Assembly (NCBI RefSeq): GCF_003722075.1
Contig: NZ_RDSK01000001.1
Coordinates: 248,001 to 312,000 of the forward strand
Reading direction: 5' to 3'
Length of the DNA: 64,000 nt
Source of the DNA: Methanohalophilus sp. RSK
Lineage (GTDB): Archaea; Halobacteriota; Methanosarcinia; Methanosarcinales; Methanosarcinaceae
How positions within the stretch are numbered: the stretch's first letter is position 1; each line of letters starts with the position of its first letter. Below the pieces are notes generated by a model, which was not told the origin of the DNA, did not search any database, and saw nothing but the letters and a program-made list of their open reading frames with translations. The translations under genes and the position numbers were made by a program. Below are positions 26,503 through 34,780 of this stretch, in pieces.

Positions 26503-26943
26503 ATGAATCAGGACGAACATGTGCACAGTTTGGGAGCAATGATTGCCTGCCTTCACCGGCACAACCTGCGTTATCTTTCGCAGGAACTGGAAATATATGG
26601 GATAGGCGGCGGTCAATTCAGGTTTTTGCTTGCTCTGTACCATGTTGAAGGTATTCGTCCTGAGGAATTATCCCGCATGCTGATGGTCAACCGGGCCACC
26701 GCCACAAGGGCATTGAAAAGACTTGAAAAAGCGGGTTATGTGCAGCGGACCCCGGATCCAAAAGACAGGCGCGCATTGGTGATTAACCTTACAGAGGAAG
26801 GTCACCGCATGCATCGTTTTATCCGCCAGCTTTCACAAAAACGAAGTGAAAGTATGCTTGCTGGTTTTTCAGAAGAGGAAAAAACCCTCTTCAGAAATTT
26901 GCTGGAGAAGGCCATTTCCAATTGTGGGGAGGCCTGTAAGTGA
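26503..26943 (+). CDS. MarR-family transcriptional regulator
   Basis: The 146-residue winged-helix protein has a first helix with H-S-L-G-A-M-I, then G-G-G-Q-F-R-F-L-L-A-L, R-P-E-E-L-S-R-M-L-M-V-N-R-A-T-A-T-R-A (recognition helix about 62-70) and the MarR wing signature D-P-K-D-R-R-A-L-V-I-N-L-T-E-E-G (about 86-101). It overlaps the following efflux gene by a GTGA, so it most likely controls that pump and itself through the upstream dyads. A near-leaderless message is expected. The effector is unknown. Confidence 0.9.
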   Translation: MNQDEHVHSLGAMIACLHRHNLRYLSQELEIYGIGGGQFRFLLALYHVEGIRPEELSRMLMVNRATATRALKRLEKAGYVQRTPDPKDRRALVINLTEEGHRMHRFIRQLSQKRSESMLAGFSEEEKTLFRNLLEKAISNCGEACK

Positions 26944-28298
26944 AAGAGCAGAGCCGTGCCCTCGGGGAGGAAAGTATTGGCAAACTTCTTTTCAGGCTTT
27001 CAGCGCCTGCCACTGTGGGTATGGTTGTTATGGGCCTGTACAATATAGTGGATACTATTTTTGTAGGTCGTGCCCTGGGTGGGGAAAGTGTCCAGGGTAT
27101 TGGTGGTATTGCGGTCAGTTTCCCTGTAATAATGATAGCGATGGCTGTTTCCCTGGCGATCGGTCTGGGTGGCTCTTCCATAATTTCCCGCCGGTTGGGT
27201 GGCGATGATCTGGAAGGTGCGGAACGTACCTTTGGTAATATGGTCGGTCTGTCTCTTTCTCTGGGATTTCTGGTCTTTATCTTCGGCTCAATTTTTATTG
27301 TTCCCATTCTCAAAGCCTTCGGAGCAACACCGACGATATTGCCTTTTGCCAGGGATTATTTACAAATTATACTTTATGGTACTCCTTTAATCACGTTTGC
27401 CCAGGCTATCAATAATGTGGTGAGGTCTGAAGGCAATGCCAAAGTCGCTATGTATACAATGCTTATAGGAGCCGGCCTCAACATATTACTTGATCCCATC
27501 CTCATATTTGGTCTTGACATGGGTATCAGGGGGGCTGCGGCTGCAACTGTCATCTCCCAGTTTGCCACAACAATATTTCTGATACATTATTTCCTGTCGG
27601 GTAAAAGTAGCCTGCAATTCCATGCGGGTTTTATGAGACCGGATAAGGGCATAATCAGCGAAATGGTTGCAATCGGGGCATCTCCTTTTGCACGTAATTC
27701 TTCCACTAGTGCTATAGTGGTAGTTGTGAATAATATCCTGGCATTGTATGGCGGGGATGTCTCGATTGCAATTTATGGTATCTTTAACCGCATGCTTATG
27801 TTTTCCTTTATGCCGATGATAGGGCTGCTGCAGGGTATGCAACCGATAATTGGATTTAATTATGGGGCACATAAATTCGAGAGGGTAAGAGACACATTGC
27901 GTATCTCCGTGATAATCTCATCTGTGATTGCAGTGGCAGGTTTCTTAATGTTGTTCTTTTTCGCATCTTATCTTTTTTCGATTTTTACAACAGATGCAAC
28001 TCTTATAAAGGAAGGTACAGATGCTACGAAGATCATGGTCCTTGCTGTCCCTCTGCTTGGTATCCAGTTTGTGAGTGGTGGTATGTATCAGGCACTGGGT
28101 AAGGCACGGCCCTCTTTCATTCTTTCAACAGCCAGGCAGGTGTTTCTGCTTCCCCTTGTACTTGTTTTGCCCTGGTTTTTTGATACCACCGGTGTGTGGA
28201 TAGCGTTCCCGGTTTCGGACCTTCTGGCAGTTCTGCTTGCAGTGTATATGTTCATGAAAGAATACAGGTTACTTGAAAGGAGATCATCGGGTTCCTGA
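26940..28298 (+). CDS. MATE-family efflux transporter
   Basis: A 452-residue membrane protein with about 12 TM helices in two similar halves. MATE features: L-F-R-L-S-A-P-A-T-V-G-M, Y-N-I-V-D-T-I-F-V-G-R (about 36-46) and, in the second half, I-Y-G-I-F-N-R-M-L-M and G-M-Q-P-I-I-G-F-N-Y-G-A (about 301-312). It exports organic cations or drugs using a sodium or proton gradient. Start is GTG 26940, overlapping the marR stop. Substrate unknown. Confidence 0.92.
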   Translation: MKEQSRALGEESIGKLLFRLSAPATVGMVVMGLYNIVDTIFVGRALGGESVQGIGGIAVSFPVIMIAMAVSLAIGLGGSSIISRRLGGDDLEGAERTFGNMVGLSLSLGFLVFIFGSIFIVPILKAFGATPTILPFARDYLQIILYGTPLITFAQAINNVVRSEGNAKVAMYTMLIGAGLNILLDPILIFGLDMGIRGAAAATVISQFATTIFLIHYFLSGKSSLQFHAGFMRPDKGIISEMVAIGASPFARNSSTSAIVVVVNNILALYGGDVSIAIYGIFNRMLMFSFMPMIGLLQGMQPIIGFNYGAHKFERVRDTLRISVIISSVIAVAGFLMLFFFASYLFSIFTTDATLIKEGTDATKIMVLAVPLLGIQFVSGGMYQALGKARPSFILSTARQVFLLPLVLVLPWFFDTTGVWIAFPVSDLLAVLLAVYMFMKEYRLLERRSSGS

Positions 28299-28402
28299 AT
28301 ACTTTCAATTCGCTTTGACTACATATAAATACGTTCAGCAGGATAGCATCATAAGTACAGTGTACAAGAGGGAAAACCAGTGCACCTAAAGGAGTATCAG
28401 AT

Positions 28403-29380
28403 ATGAGTGAAATTTTGCTTGAAGAACTTGATCATGTAGGGCCGGCAACAGCCCAGAAATTGAATGATGCGGGGTATAACAGTGTGGAAGCAGTTGCAGT
28501 TGCTTCCCCTTCCGAACTTGTGGCAACTGCCGAGATCGGGGAATCTACCGCTGCTAAGATCATAAGTGCCGCTCGCAGCGCAGCCGATATAGGTGGCTTC
28601 GAAACAGGGGATTTTGTGATGCAAAGGCGCATGGAAGTGGGTAAACTCCGCACGGGTTGCGAAGAATTCGATGAATTGATGGGCGGAGGGATAGAAACCC
28701 AATCAATCACCGAGATGTATGGGGAATTCGGCTCCGGTAAAACCCAGATAGCCCATCAGCTGGCGGTTAATACGCAGTTGCCAAGGGAAATGGGCGGACT
28801 TGACGGTTCAGTCATAATCATAGACACAGAGAACACCTTCCGTCCTGAACGTATTGAGCAGATGGTTGCGGGTCTTTCACAAAAATTTGAACAGGATTTT
28901 GATCCTGCCGAGTTCTTGAAGAATATACATGTGGCAAGGGCTTACAATTCCAATCACCAGATCCTTTTGGTAGATGCAGCAATGGAAATGGCTAACAATC
29001 TCAAAAATACGGATAAACCAGTCAGGCTGGTTATAGTGGATTCCTTAACAGCTCACTTCAGGGCCGAGTATGTGGGCAGGGGTACACTGGCTGACAGGCA
29101 GCAGAAACTGAACAAGCATCTGCATGACCTGCAACGTTTCGGGGACCTGAATAATGCCTCTGTGATAGTTACCAATCAGGTAATGTCAAAACCGGATGCA
29201 TTCTTTGGTGATCCAACCCGTCCGATTGGAGGTCATATTCTGGGGCATACTGCCACCTTCAGGCTCTATATACGCAAATCCAAGGGGGACAAGAGGATCG
29301 TGAAACTCGTGGATTCGCCTTGCCTGCCTGATGGAGAAGCTGTTGCGTGTATTACCACAGATGGTCTCTGCGATGCCTGA
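28403..29380 (+). CDS. radA: DNA repair and recombination protein RadA
   Basis: The archaeal RecA/Rad51 recombinase. The 325-residue product begins with a helix-hairpin-helix DNA-binding domain (about 7-62, L-D-H-V-G-P-A-T-A), followed by an ATPase core: Walker A G-E-F-G-S-G-K-T (about 106-113), Walker B L-V-I-V-D-S (about 209-214), loop residues H-L-H-D-L-Q-R-F and [10 protein letters not shown]. An F-R-P-E-R segment follows D-T-E-N-T-F. TATA-like CATATAAATAC lies near 28321. No neighbour shares its operon. Confidence 0.96.
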   Translation: MSEILLEELDHVGPATAQKLNDAGYNSVEAVAVASPSELVATAEIGESTAAKIISAARSAADIGGFETGDFVMQRRMEVGKLRTGCEEFDELMGGGIETQSITEMYGEFGSGKTQIAHQLAVNTQLPREMGGLDGSVIIIDTENTFRPERIEQMVAGLSQKFEQDFDPAEFLKNIHVARAYNSNHQILLVDAAMEMANNLKNTDKPVRLVIVDSLTAHFRAEYVGRGTLADRQQKLNKHLHDLQRFGDLNNASVIVTNQVMSKPDAFFGDPTRPIGGHILGHTATFRLYIRKSKGDKRIVKLVDSPCLPDGEAVACITTDGLCDA

Positions 29381-29418
29381 GAAAAATTATATTATCAAAC
29401 GTGTCCATTTGTCCCATA

Positions 29419-30099
29419 ATGAAATTCAAAGCACTTGCAATAGATATTGACGGTACGATCACCTATAGTGATCGCCGTCTTCATTTTTTAGCAGCAGAAC
29501 ATCTGAGAAATTTGGGAATTCCGGTAATTCTTGCCACCGGAAACATTCTCTGCTATGCTGCAGCAACTTCCAAGCTTATAGGCCTTGGAGGTAAAGTTAT
29601 TTCTGAAAACGGTGGGGTAATTTCCACCGGATTTGATTCCACTCCTCATATTTCTGAAAGTATGGAGGAATGTGAAAAAGCATTTTCCTATCTTTCCAGT
29701 CGTTTTGATCTGATTCGGCTTGATGGTGACCTGAGAAAGACTGAAATCGCCCTGAGGCGCAATGTCAATGCAGATGATTTACAGACAAGTCTTGAAAGGG
29801 CAGGCTTTACTATAGAAGTTATTGACACACAGTTTGCCCTGCATATAAAAAGTAAAAAGGTCAATAAGGGTACTGGCCTTGAAAAAATAGCATCCCTTAT
29901 GGGTCTGGATGTTTCTGATTTTATTGCAATCGGCGACTCCGTAAATGACCGGGAAATGCTTGAGCTAGCAGGTTACGGAATCGCTGTAGGCAATGCGAAT
30001 CCCGGATTAAAGTTGATAGCCGATCATGTGACCTCCACGTCCTTCGGGGAAGGTACAGTGGAGGCTCTGGACATATTACGTCGAAAAAGTTTCTTTTAA
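29419..30099 (+). CDS. Phosphoglycolate phosphatase, archaeal HAD family
   Basis: A Cof-type HAD phosphatase of 226 residues; archaeal members hydrolyse phosphoglycolate. HAD motifs: D-I-D-G-T-I-T (about 8-14) with the nucleophile Asp, A-T-G-N (motif II, about 43-46), K-x-x-x-K-G-T-G (motif III region) and G-D-S-V-N-D-R-E-M-L (about 171-180). ATG 29419 is chosen because the family starts with M-K-x-K-A-L-A-I-D-I-D-G; a frame running back into radA is not needed. Its stop overlaps the convergent PRC-barrel stop (TTAA). Confidence 0.9.
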   Translation: MKFKALAIDIDGTITYSDRRLHFLAAEHLRNLGIPVILATGNILCYAAATSKLIGLGGKVISENGGVISTGFDSTPHISESMEECEKAFSYLSSRFDLIRLDGDLRKTEIALRRNVNADDLQTSLERAGFTIEVIDTQFALHIKSKKVNKGTGLEKIASLMGLDVSDFIAIGDSVNDREMLELAGYGIAVGNANPGLKLIADHVTSTSFGEGTVEALDILRRKSFF

Positions 30100-30359
30100 T
30101 CCAGACTGGTGGCTATCTGTTTATCCACCACAATATAATCCTTGATCGAACGGACGGCCTTGAAGGGGATCTTCAAAAACTGCCCGTCGGTAACATATTT
30201 AGATGTGTCAAGCCCGATATCTGGTTTGACCATCAGGTCTTCAAGTTTGCCGGTTTTGACTTCCATTACTATATTGTCGAGTATACCAATTTCTGTTCCG
30301 TCTGTTGTCATGACCTGTTTGTTGGATAGGTTTTTTGCAAATACCTTTGGCATTCTCAT
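30096..30359 (-). CDS. PRC-barrel domain protein, 87 aa
   Basis: A single PRC-barrel, a small beta-barrel found in RNA processing and photosynthetic reaction-centre proteins and common as a stand-alone gene in euryarchaea. Marks are the V-F-A-K-N-L-S-N-K strand, G-T-E-I-G-I-L-D-N-I-V-M-E (about 30-42), and L-K-I-P-F-K-A-V-R-S-I-K-D-Y-I-V. Strong GGAGGT seven bases before ATG 30359. It starts ten bases after the cdc48 stop, so the two are likely one message. Confidence 0.88.
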   Translation of the reverse strand: MRMPKVFAKNLSNKQVMTTDGTEIGILDNIVMEVKTGKLEDLMVKPDIGLDTSKYVTDGQFLKIPFKAVRSIKDYIVVDKQIATSLD

Positions 30360-30369
30360 AACCTCCTTT

Positions 30370-32601
30370 TCAAATGTATCCTGTAAATGAGCCTGCGTCT
30401 GTCTTGCGGATTGATCCGCCTTTCAATTTATCTTGAACCCGGCTGTAGAAGTCTATCATGTCCTCATTGACCGTTGGCTTTACTTTTTCCATAGCTGAAA
30501 GGAAATGTCTTTTGCTTACCTTTTCATTATCAAAATTTTCTCTCAGGGATAACATTGCTGCTTCCCTGCATATGGATTCTATATCTGATCCAACGTAGCC
30601 TTCAGTCATTGTGGCAAGTTCCTTTAGGTCAACATCACTATCCAGGGGTATACCCATTGTGTGAATGCGGAATATTCTTTCCCTGCCCTCGGCGGGTGCG
30701 GCTCCTACCATTACAAGCCTGTCAAATCTTCCTGATCGCAGTAATGCCGGATCAATAAGGTCGGGCCTGTTGGTGGCTGCAATGACAACCACTTCATTCA
30801 GGGGTTCAAGTCCATCCATCTCGGTAAGCATCTGATTGACAACCTGTTCGGAAACCCGGCTGCCTACATCACTGCCACCCTGTCTTGTCGAAGAGATAGC
30901 ATCGATTTCGTCAAAGAATATTATACAGGGTGCAACCTGTCGTGCTTTTTTGAAAGTATCACGAATTGCCTTTTCAGATTCCCCCACGTATTTGGACAAT
31001 ATCTGGGGCCCTTTGACACTGATGAAATTGGCATTAGCTTCGTTTGCCACAGCTTTGGCAAGCAGGGTTTTGCCTGTCCCCGGAGGGCCATATAAAAGTA
31101 TTCCTGTGGGAGGTTTGATACCCATCTGGCTTATTTTATCGGGCCATTTAAGCGGCCATTCGACTGCTTCGCTGATATCTTTTCTGGCCAGGTCCAGCCC
31201 GCCAACGTCGTCCCATCCCACAGACGGTATTTCAACCATGACTTCCCTCATTGCCGAGGGCTCAATTTCCTTCAGGGCTTCCTCGAAGTCATCGGGCGTG
31301 ACTTCCAGTTTATCGAGTATTTCCTGTGGAATTTCCTCTTCATCGAGATTGATGTCAGGAAGCAATCTCCTCAGTGCCCTCATGGAGGCTTCCTGTACAA
31401 GGGCTAATAGATCGGCTCCCACAAAACCCTGGGTATATTCTGCCAGGTGTTCAAAATATTCTTCATCGATATCTTCGTTCAGAGGCATTCCACGGGTGTG
31501 GATCTGAAGTATTTCGAGCCTGTCTTCACTATCGGGAACGCCGATTTCGATTTCCCTGTCAAATCTGCCCGGGCGGCGCAGGGCCGGGTCAATAGAATCA
31601 AGCCTGTTTGTGGCTGCAATTACAACTACCTGTTTACGTTCATCCATTCCATCCATCAGGGTGAGAAGCTGGGCTACAACCCTTCTTTCTACTTCTCCGG
31701 TGACGTCTTCCCTTTTTGGGGCAATGGAATCGACTTCGTCAACAAATATTATCGAGGGGGCATTCTCCGCAGCTTCATCAAATATTTTTCGTAGCCTTTC
31801 CTCACTTTCCCCGTAATATTTTCCCATTATTTCCGGACCGGCAATGTTGATGAAATGGGCGTTAGATTCACTTGCAACCGCTCTTGCTATCAGGGTTTTC
31901 CCTGTGCCGGGTGGTCCATAGAGAATAACACCCTTTGGTGGGTCTATATTTAGACGCAGGAAGAGCTCGTGATGTTTCAACGGAAGTTCTATCATTTCAC
32001 GTACCCGTTGAATTTCGGTTCTAAGCCCGCCGATATCCTCGTAATTGATACCTCTGGCAGCTCCCTCATAACCCACTACAGGTTTCTGCTGGAGTTGGAT
32101 CTCAGTATTTTCATTGATGATAAGTATGCCATCAGATGGCTCGGTTTCAACAGCTATTAGGGGAATGGCCTGACTACCCGGGGTAGTTTGCCCCATGGAA
32201 CTGATTATAGGAATAATGTCACCTTTTACAAGGGGACGTTTCAGGATATTATGTTTGATAACGGCACTTGTATTGTCACCAAACTCCATGACGATTCCCT
32301 CTGGAGGTGCAAGGAGTACTTTTTCTGCGGGTATTGGCTCTGCCTTACTAAGTGTTATCCTCTCACCAATCCCCACTTCTGCATTCTGTCGTGTATAACC
32401 ATCTATACGGGCAATTCCCTGTCCCCAATCCTGTCTGTCAGCACGCCATACCTTTGCCGTAGTTTGGCGCTTTCCTTCGATTAGGACAATGTCTCCGGGG
32501 GAAAGCTGCAGGCTCAGGAGGGTACTCGGATCAAGTCGTATTATACCCCTGCCAAAATCGATAGGATGCGCTTTCTCCACTTTTATCTGTAACTCTTCCA
32601 T
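30370..32601 (-). CDS. cdc48: Cdc48/VCP (VAT) AAA ATPase
   Basis: A homohexameric unfoldase that extracts and unfolds proteins for degradation. The 743-residue protein has the N-domain (about 1-185, double-psi barrel start [13 protein letters not shown]), then D1 and D2 AAA modules, each with G-P-P-G-T-G-K-T (about 225-232 and 498-505), Walker B I-I-F-V-D-E-V-D and I-I-F-F-D-E-I-D, and sensor/arginine-finger R-R-P-G-R-F-D-R and R-S-G-R-F-D-R. The C-terminus ends in T-G-Y-I. Followed by the PRC-barrel gene. Confidence 0.97.
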   Translation of the reverse strand: MEELQIKVEKAHPIDFGRGIIRLDPSTLLSLQLSPGDIVLIEGKRQTTAKVWRADRQDWGQGIARIDGYTRQNAEVGIGERITLSKAEPIPAEKVLLAPPEGIVMEFGDNTSAVIKHNILKRPLVKGDIIPIISSMGQTTPGSQAIPLIAVETEPSDGILIINENTEIQLQQKPVVGYEGAARGINYEDIGGLRTEIQRVREMIELPLKHHELFLRLNIDPPKGVILYGPPGTGKTLIARAVASESNAHFINIAGPEIMGKYYGESEERLRKIFDEAAENAPSIIFVDEVDSIAPKREDVTGEVERRVVAQLLTLMDGMDERKQVVVIAATNRLDSIDPALRRPGRFDREIEIGVPDSEDRLEILQIHTRGMPLNEDIDEEYFEHLAEYTQGFVGADLLALVQEASMRALRRLLPDINLDEEEIPQEILDKLEVTPDDFEEALKEIEPSAMREVMVEIPSVGWDDVGGLDLARKDISEAVEWPLKWPDKISQMGIKPPTGILLYGPPGTGKTLLAKAVANEANANFISVKGPQILSKYVGESEKAIRDTFKKARQVAPCIIFFDEIDAISSTRQGGSDVGSRVSEQVVNQMLTEMDGLEPLNEVVVIAATNRPDLIDPALLRSGRFDRLVMVGAAPAEGRERIFRIHTMGIPLDSDVDLKELATMTEGYVGSDIESICREAAMLSLRENFDNEKVSKRHFLSAMEKVKPTVNEDMIDFYSRVQDKLKGGSIRKTDAGSFTGYI

Positions 32602-32819
32602 TTAGTTCATCCCGAAAATATGTTGTACTGATATGTCTATCTTATTAAATTCCCAAATGATATATATTTATGGTACTGCCCCTGTTTTTTCTTCTTGCAA
32701 AGGTTTGAAAGGACACAGCGTAAAACCCCTGGGTCTTTAGCCCAGGGGATATAAGCGTCAACTTACCCATGATTTAATAACTTCCTTTAACTCAGAATCG
32801 ATACCAGAAATACAGAAAA

Positions 32820-32828
32820 GTATATAAA
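32820..32828 (+). promoter_or_regulatory. TATA box of the element's internal RNA
   Basis: GTATATAAACC after an A-rich BRE (CAGAAAAG). Predicted start near 32850. The only strong TATA in the element and correctly oriented for the putative RNA. Confidence 0.6.
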
Positions 32829-32849
32829 CCTTTGAATCACATGATACTT

Positions 32850-32958
32850 ACGATGTTAAGGCACCCTCGGGACGAGGGGAAGGGCCTGTGGACTTGTGAA
32901 CGTGAGTTCAAAGGATGAAGCAGGAAGCCCCTGAGTCTTTAGCTCAGGGATAGTTCAC
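32850..32958 (+). ncRNA. Orphan omega-RNA (reRNA / sotRNA) candidate
   Basis: About 110 bases with three hairpins: CCCTCG-GGA-CGAGGG (32864-32878), TGAAC-GTGA-GTTCA with a GNRA-type tetraloop (32897-32910), and the terminal CCCTGAG/CTCAGGG stem (32929-32949). In IS200/IS605 elements the end of tnpB plus the right end is transcribed as a guide RNA for TnpB, and archaeal IS1341-type elements make sense-overlapping transcripts from this place. Here it has its own TATA and no tnpB. The guide would be the flank after 32958 (ACTAATTTGTGCC onward). Confidence 0.6.
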
Positions 32959-32995
32959 TAATTTGTGCCTTCTAGAAAGGCTAATTTAAATAAGG

Positions 32996-33211
32996 ATGTG
33001 TATTAGTTTGTTCGAACGTGTTGAATCAAGTGCTCCGGTAGAAGCTGGAGAAACCTACGATGTTGTGATTGAAGATATTGCCAAGAAAGGCGACGGAATA
33101 GCCCGTGTTGACGGTTTTGTCATTTTTGTGCCCGAAACAGAAGTGGGCGATGAACTTTCAATTAAAGTAACCAAAGTCCTTTCGAAATTCGCTTTTGGAG
33201 AAGTAGTCTGA
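32996..33211 (+). CDS. TRAM-domain protein
   Basis: The 71-residue product is almost entirely one TRAM domain, a small RNA-binding beta-barrel: Y-D-V-V-I-E-D-I-A-K-K-G-D-G-I-A-R (about 22-38), G-F-V-I-F-V-P, G-D-E-L and K-F-A-F-G-E-V. Stand-alone TRAM proteins in methanogens act as cold-responsive RNA chaperones. ATG 32996 follows the mobile element by 37 bases, so the element sits in its upstream region and may have changed its promoter; TTTAAATA before the ATG is its likely TATA remnant. Confidence 0.92.
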   Translation: MCISLFERVESSAPVEAGETYDVVIEDIAKKGDGIARVDGFVIFVPETEVGDELSIKVTKVLSKFAFGEVV

Positions 33212-33230
33212 AATTTCTATTTCACAAACC

Positions 33231-33248
33231 GACAGGCAAATGCCTGTC
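33231..33248 (+). terminator. Terminator after TRAM gene
   Basis: GACAGGCA-AA-TGCCTGTC, perfect eight-base arms with a two-base gap (four-base effective loop), followed by CATCTATTTTTTA. Confidence 0.65.
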
Positions 33249-33344
33249 ATCTATTTTTTACCTTGTCTTTATCAAAGTAATGTTTCAGGTTTTGCCTTTT
33301 TTGCAAATCAATAGAGTTGCAGGCTTGAATCCCATAAAAAAGTA

Positions 33345-33358
33345 CAGGCATTAGCCTG
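33345..33358 (-). terminator. Terminator after the 59-aa gene
   Basis: CAGGC-ATTA-GCCTG hairpin just beyond the stop of the minus-strand gene at 33367; read on the minus strand it is followed by TACTTTTTTATGG. Confidence 0.6.
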
Positions 33359-33366
33359 CTTGAAAT

Positions 33367-33546
33367 TTATTTTTCTTCCCAGACAGCTATGATCTTGTCG
33401 ATGGCTAAATGGGTGTATTTGTTGTCTTTATTTATGGTCAGCACGCCGTCTGCGCATGCTTCCACGGTTCCTTTAAAGATATCGGGGCCGCCACAATAGA
33501 TATCAAGTTCGGTTCCAAGGTAATGTTCTACTATGAAAGATTGCAT
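33367..33546 (-). CDS. Small conserved protein, 59 aa, Sm-like pattern
   Basis: The ATG at 33546 is preceded by a strong AAGGAGGGAAATTC ribosome site and the frame ends TAA. The product runs M-Q-S-F-I-V-E-H-Y-L-G-T-E-L-D-I, then F-K-G-T-V-E-A-C-A-D-G-V-L-T-I and ends A-I-D-K-I-I-A-V-W. The spacing of G-T-x-L, F-K-G-T-V, D-G-V-L-T and the final I-x-x-V-W strand resembles a short Sm/Hfq-type barrel (inference). Divergent from the PAP2 gene and bounded by its own terminator. Too short for usual gene finders, but composition and signals support it. Confidence 0.72.
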   Translation of the reverse strand: MQSFIVEHYLGTELDIYCGGPDIFKGTVEACADGVLTINKDNKYTHLAIDKIIAVWEEK

Positions 33547-33728
33547 GAATTTCCCTCCTTTTTCGATAATTGATCTATGGTTTGAATGTTAATATTTTTT
33601 ACGGGTTAACAGGTAGTTCTTCCCTAGGATCATTGTTTGTCCTGCAACCAATTGAAATATGGACTTTATGGCTATCTACCTAAAATATATATATAAGTCT
33701 CCGCATATAGAAAGCCGGTAGGTCGGAT

Positions 33729-34775
33729 ATGTATTCTTTCATTCATCTTTTGCTCTCTGAGATTATATCCAGTTTCAGTGGGCAATGGTTATCTCAATAT
33801 ATAATGACAATCGTAACGATTCCATTATTATTTCTTATGGTTACTGTTGGGTATGTTTTTTTTGTACCTGTCGAAAGCAGGCGTCCTGAATTCAGCAGCA
33901 TGAAAGGATTTTTCCATTTTGTGGTGGATGTTGCTATTTATGCCATCCCCATGCTAATAGTTTTTGCACTTGTGCATATGCAAACAACTGCTGCCACATT
34001 GCTGGGAGTTCCGGCAAACCAGAATTATGCCCGCTACATCATGATCTTGGAAGGTAATTCAGTAAGCCTGCTTCAGGAAATGGCTACCCCGCTGTTAACT
34101 TATGTAAGCGGTTTCTTTTATCTTTTAATGTTTCCTTTCTTAATGGTATTCACATTCCTGCTTCTGGTTTACCTGCAAAGGCACAAAGCCGTTCAGGAAT
34201 TTGTGGTGGCTTTCATCCTGATTTATATGCTGGCATTTCCGTTCTACGTACTGTTCCCTGTTCATGTGACCGGTTATACCCTTTCAGGTGTCAGTCCGCT
34301 TCTTTATAATTTGAGCCCCCTCATAGCCGAAGGTGTGCGTATTGTGGATCCTGAACTGAATAATAGTTTCCCGAGTCTCCATGCGGCTCTTTCTGTAATG
34401 GCTATGATTATGGTCCTGCATAATGTAAAATCCCGCAGATATCAGGCTTTTGCCGTTATTACCACAGCAACAATTCTTTTCACAATTCTCTATCTGGGGA
34501 TTCACTGGCTGAGCGACCTTATAGGGGGTACATTGCTTGCGATTGTATGTTGTATGATTGCTTTTCGCTACAGTGAGCATTTATTTGCCTTTTATCGCTG
34601 GATTGTCGTCATGGCAGCCTGGAAGTTCAAAGGTCCGGCACTACCCTGCGTGGGATGTAACAGGCGTATATATTTTGATTCGGTCATGCAATGTGATTAT
34701 TGTGGTACTGAATATAACATCAAATCCCGTGTGGGATCATTGTTAAAACGCTTCAGAAAGCGTTTCTTTTCATAA
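33729..34775 (+). CDS. PAP2-family membrane enzyme with C-terminal zinc ribbon
   Basis: The 348-residue protein has about seven TM helices and the later PAP2 phosphatase motifs: N-N-S-F-P-S-L-H-A (about 210-218) and G-I-H-W-L-S-D-L-I-G-G (about 257-267), whose His residues act on a lipid phosphate. This resembles inositol-phosphoryl lipid synthases as well as phosphatases. A soluble tail adds C-V-G-C-N and C-D-Y-C-G (about 304-307 and 321-324), a four-Cys zinc ribbon. Probably acts on isoprenoid or archaeal lipid phosphates; substrate unknown. Convergent with the flippase-like gene. Confidence 0.82.
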   Translation: MYSFIHLLLSEIISSFSGQWLSQYIMTIVTIPLLFLMVTVGYVFFVPVESRRPEFSSMKGFFHFVVDVAIYAIPMLIVFALVHMQTTAATLLGVPANQNYARYIMILEGNSVSLLQEMATPLLTYVSGFFYLLMFPFLMVFTFLLLVYLQRHKAVQEFVVAFILIYMLAFPFYVLFPVHVTGYTLSGVSPLLYNLSPLIAEGVRIVDPELNNSFPSLHAALSVMAMIMVLHNVKSRRYQAFAVITTATILFTILYLGIHWLSDLIGGTLLAIVCCMIAFRYSEHLFAFYRWIVVMAAWKFKGPALPCVGCNRRIYFDSVMQCDYCGTEYNIKSRVGSLLKRFRKRFFS

Positions 34776-34780
34776 GGGGA

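Larger units (their letters stand above)
32726..32958 (+). mobile_element. Non-autonomous IS200/IS605-type element (tnpB-less)
   Basis: Two subterminal hairpins on the same strand share the loop TCTTTAG: CCCCTGGG/CCCAGGGG (32726-32748) near the left end and CCCTGAG/CTCAGGG (32929-32949) near the right. The right end finishes in TAGTTCAC, a frequent IS200/IS605 right terminus. Just before it, positions 32860-32934 read, in one frame, a 24-residue TnpB-like tail containing R-A-C-G and K-D-E-A-G-S-P then stop. No transposase is left. The left boundary is not fixed; it lies shortly before 32726. Confidence 0.7.

Noticed and set aside
30836-31507. 223-codon frame antisense to cdc48
   Set aside because: Cdc48 AAA motifs are clear on the other strand; the frame is rich in Ser/Leu as expected for a complement of Asp/Glu-rich coding sequence.
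32915-32953. Short frame M-K-Q-E-A-P ending in TAG
   Set aside because: A 12-codon frame within the element remnant; stop codons lie just upstream, so it is not a gene and not evidence for pyrrolysine use.
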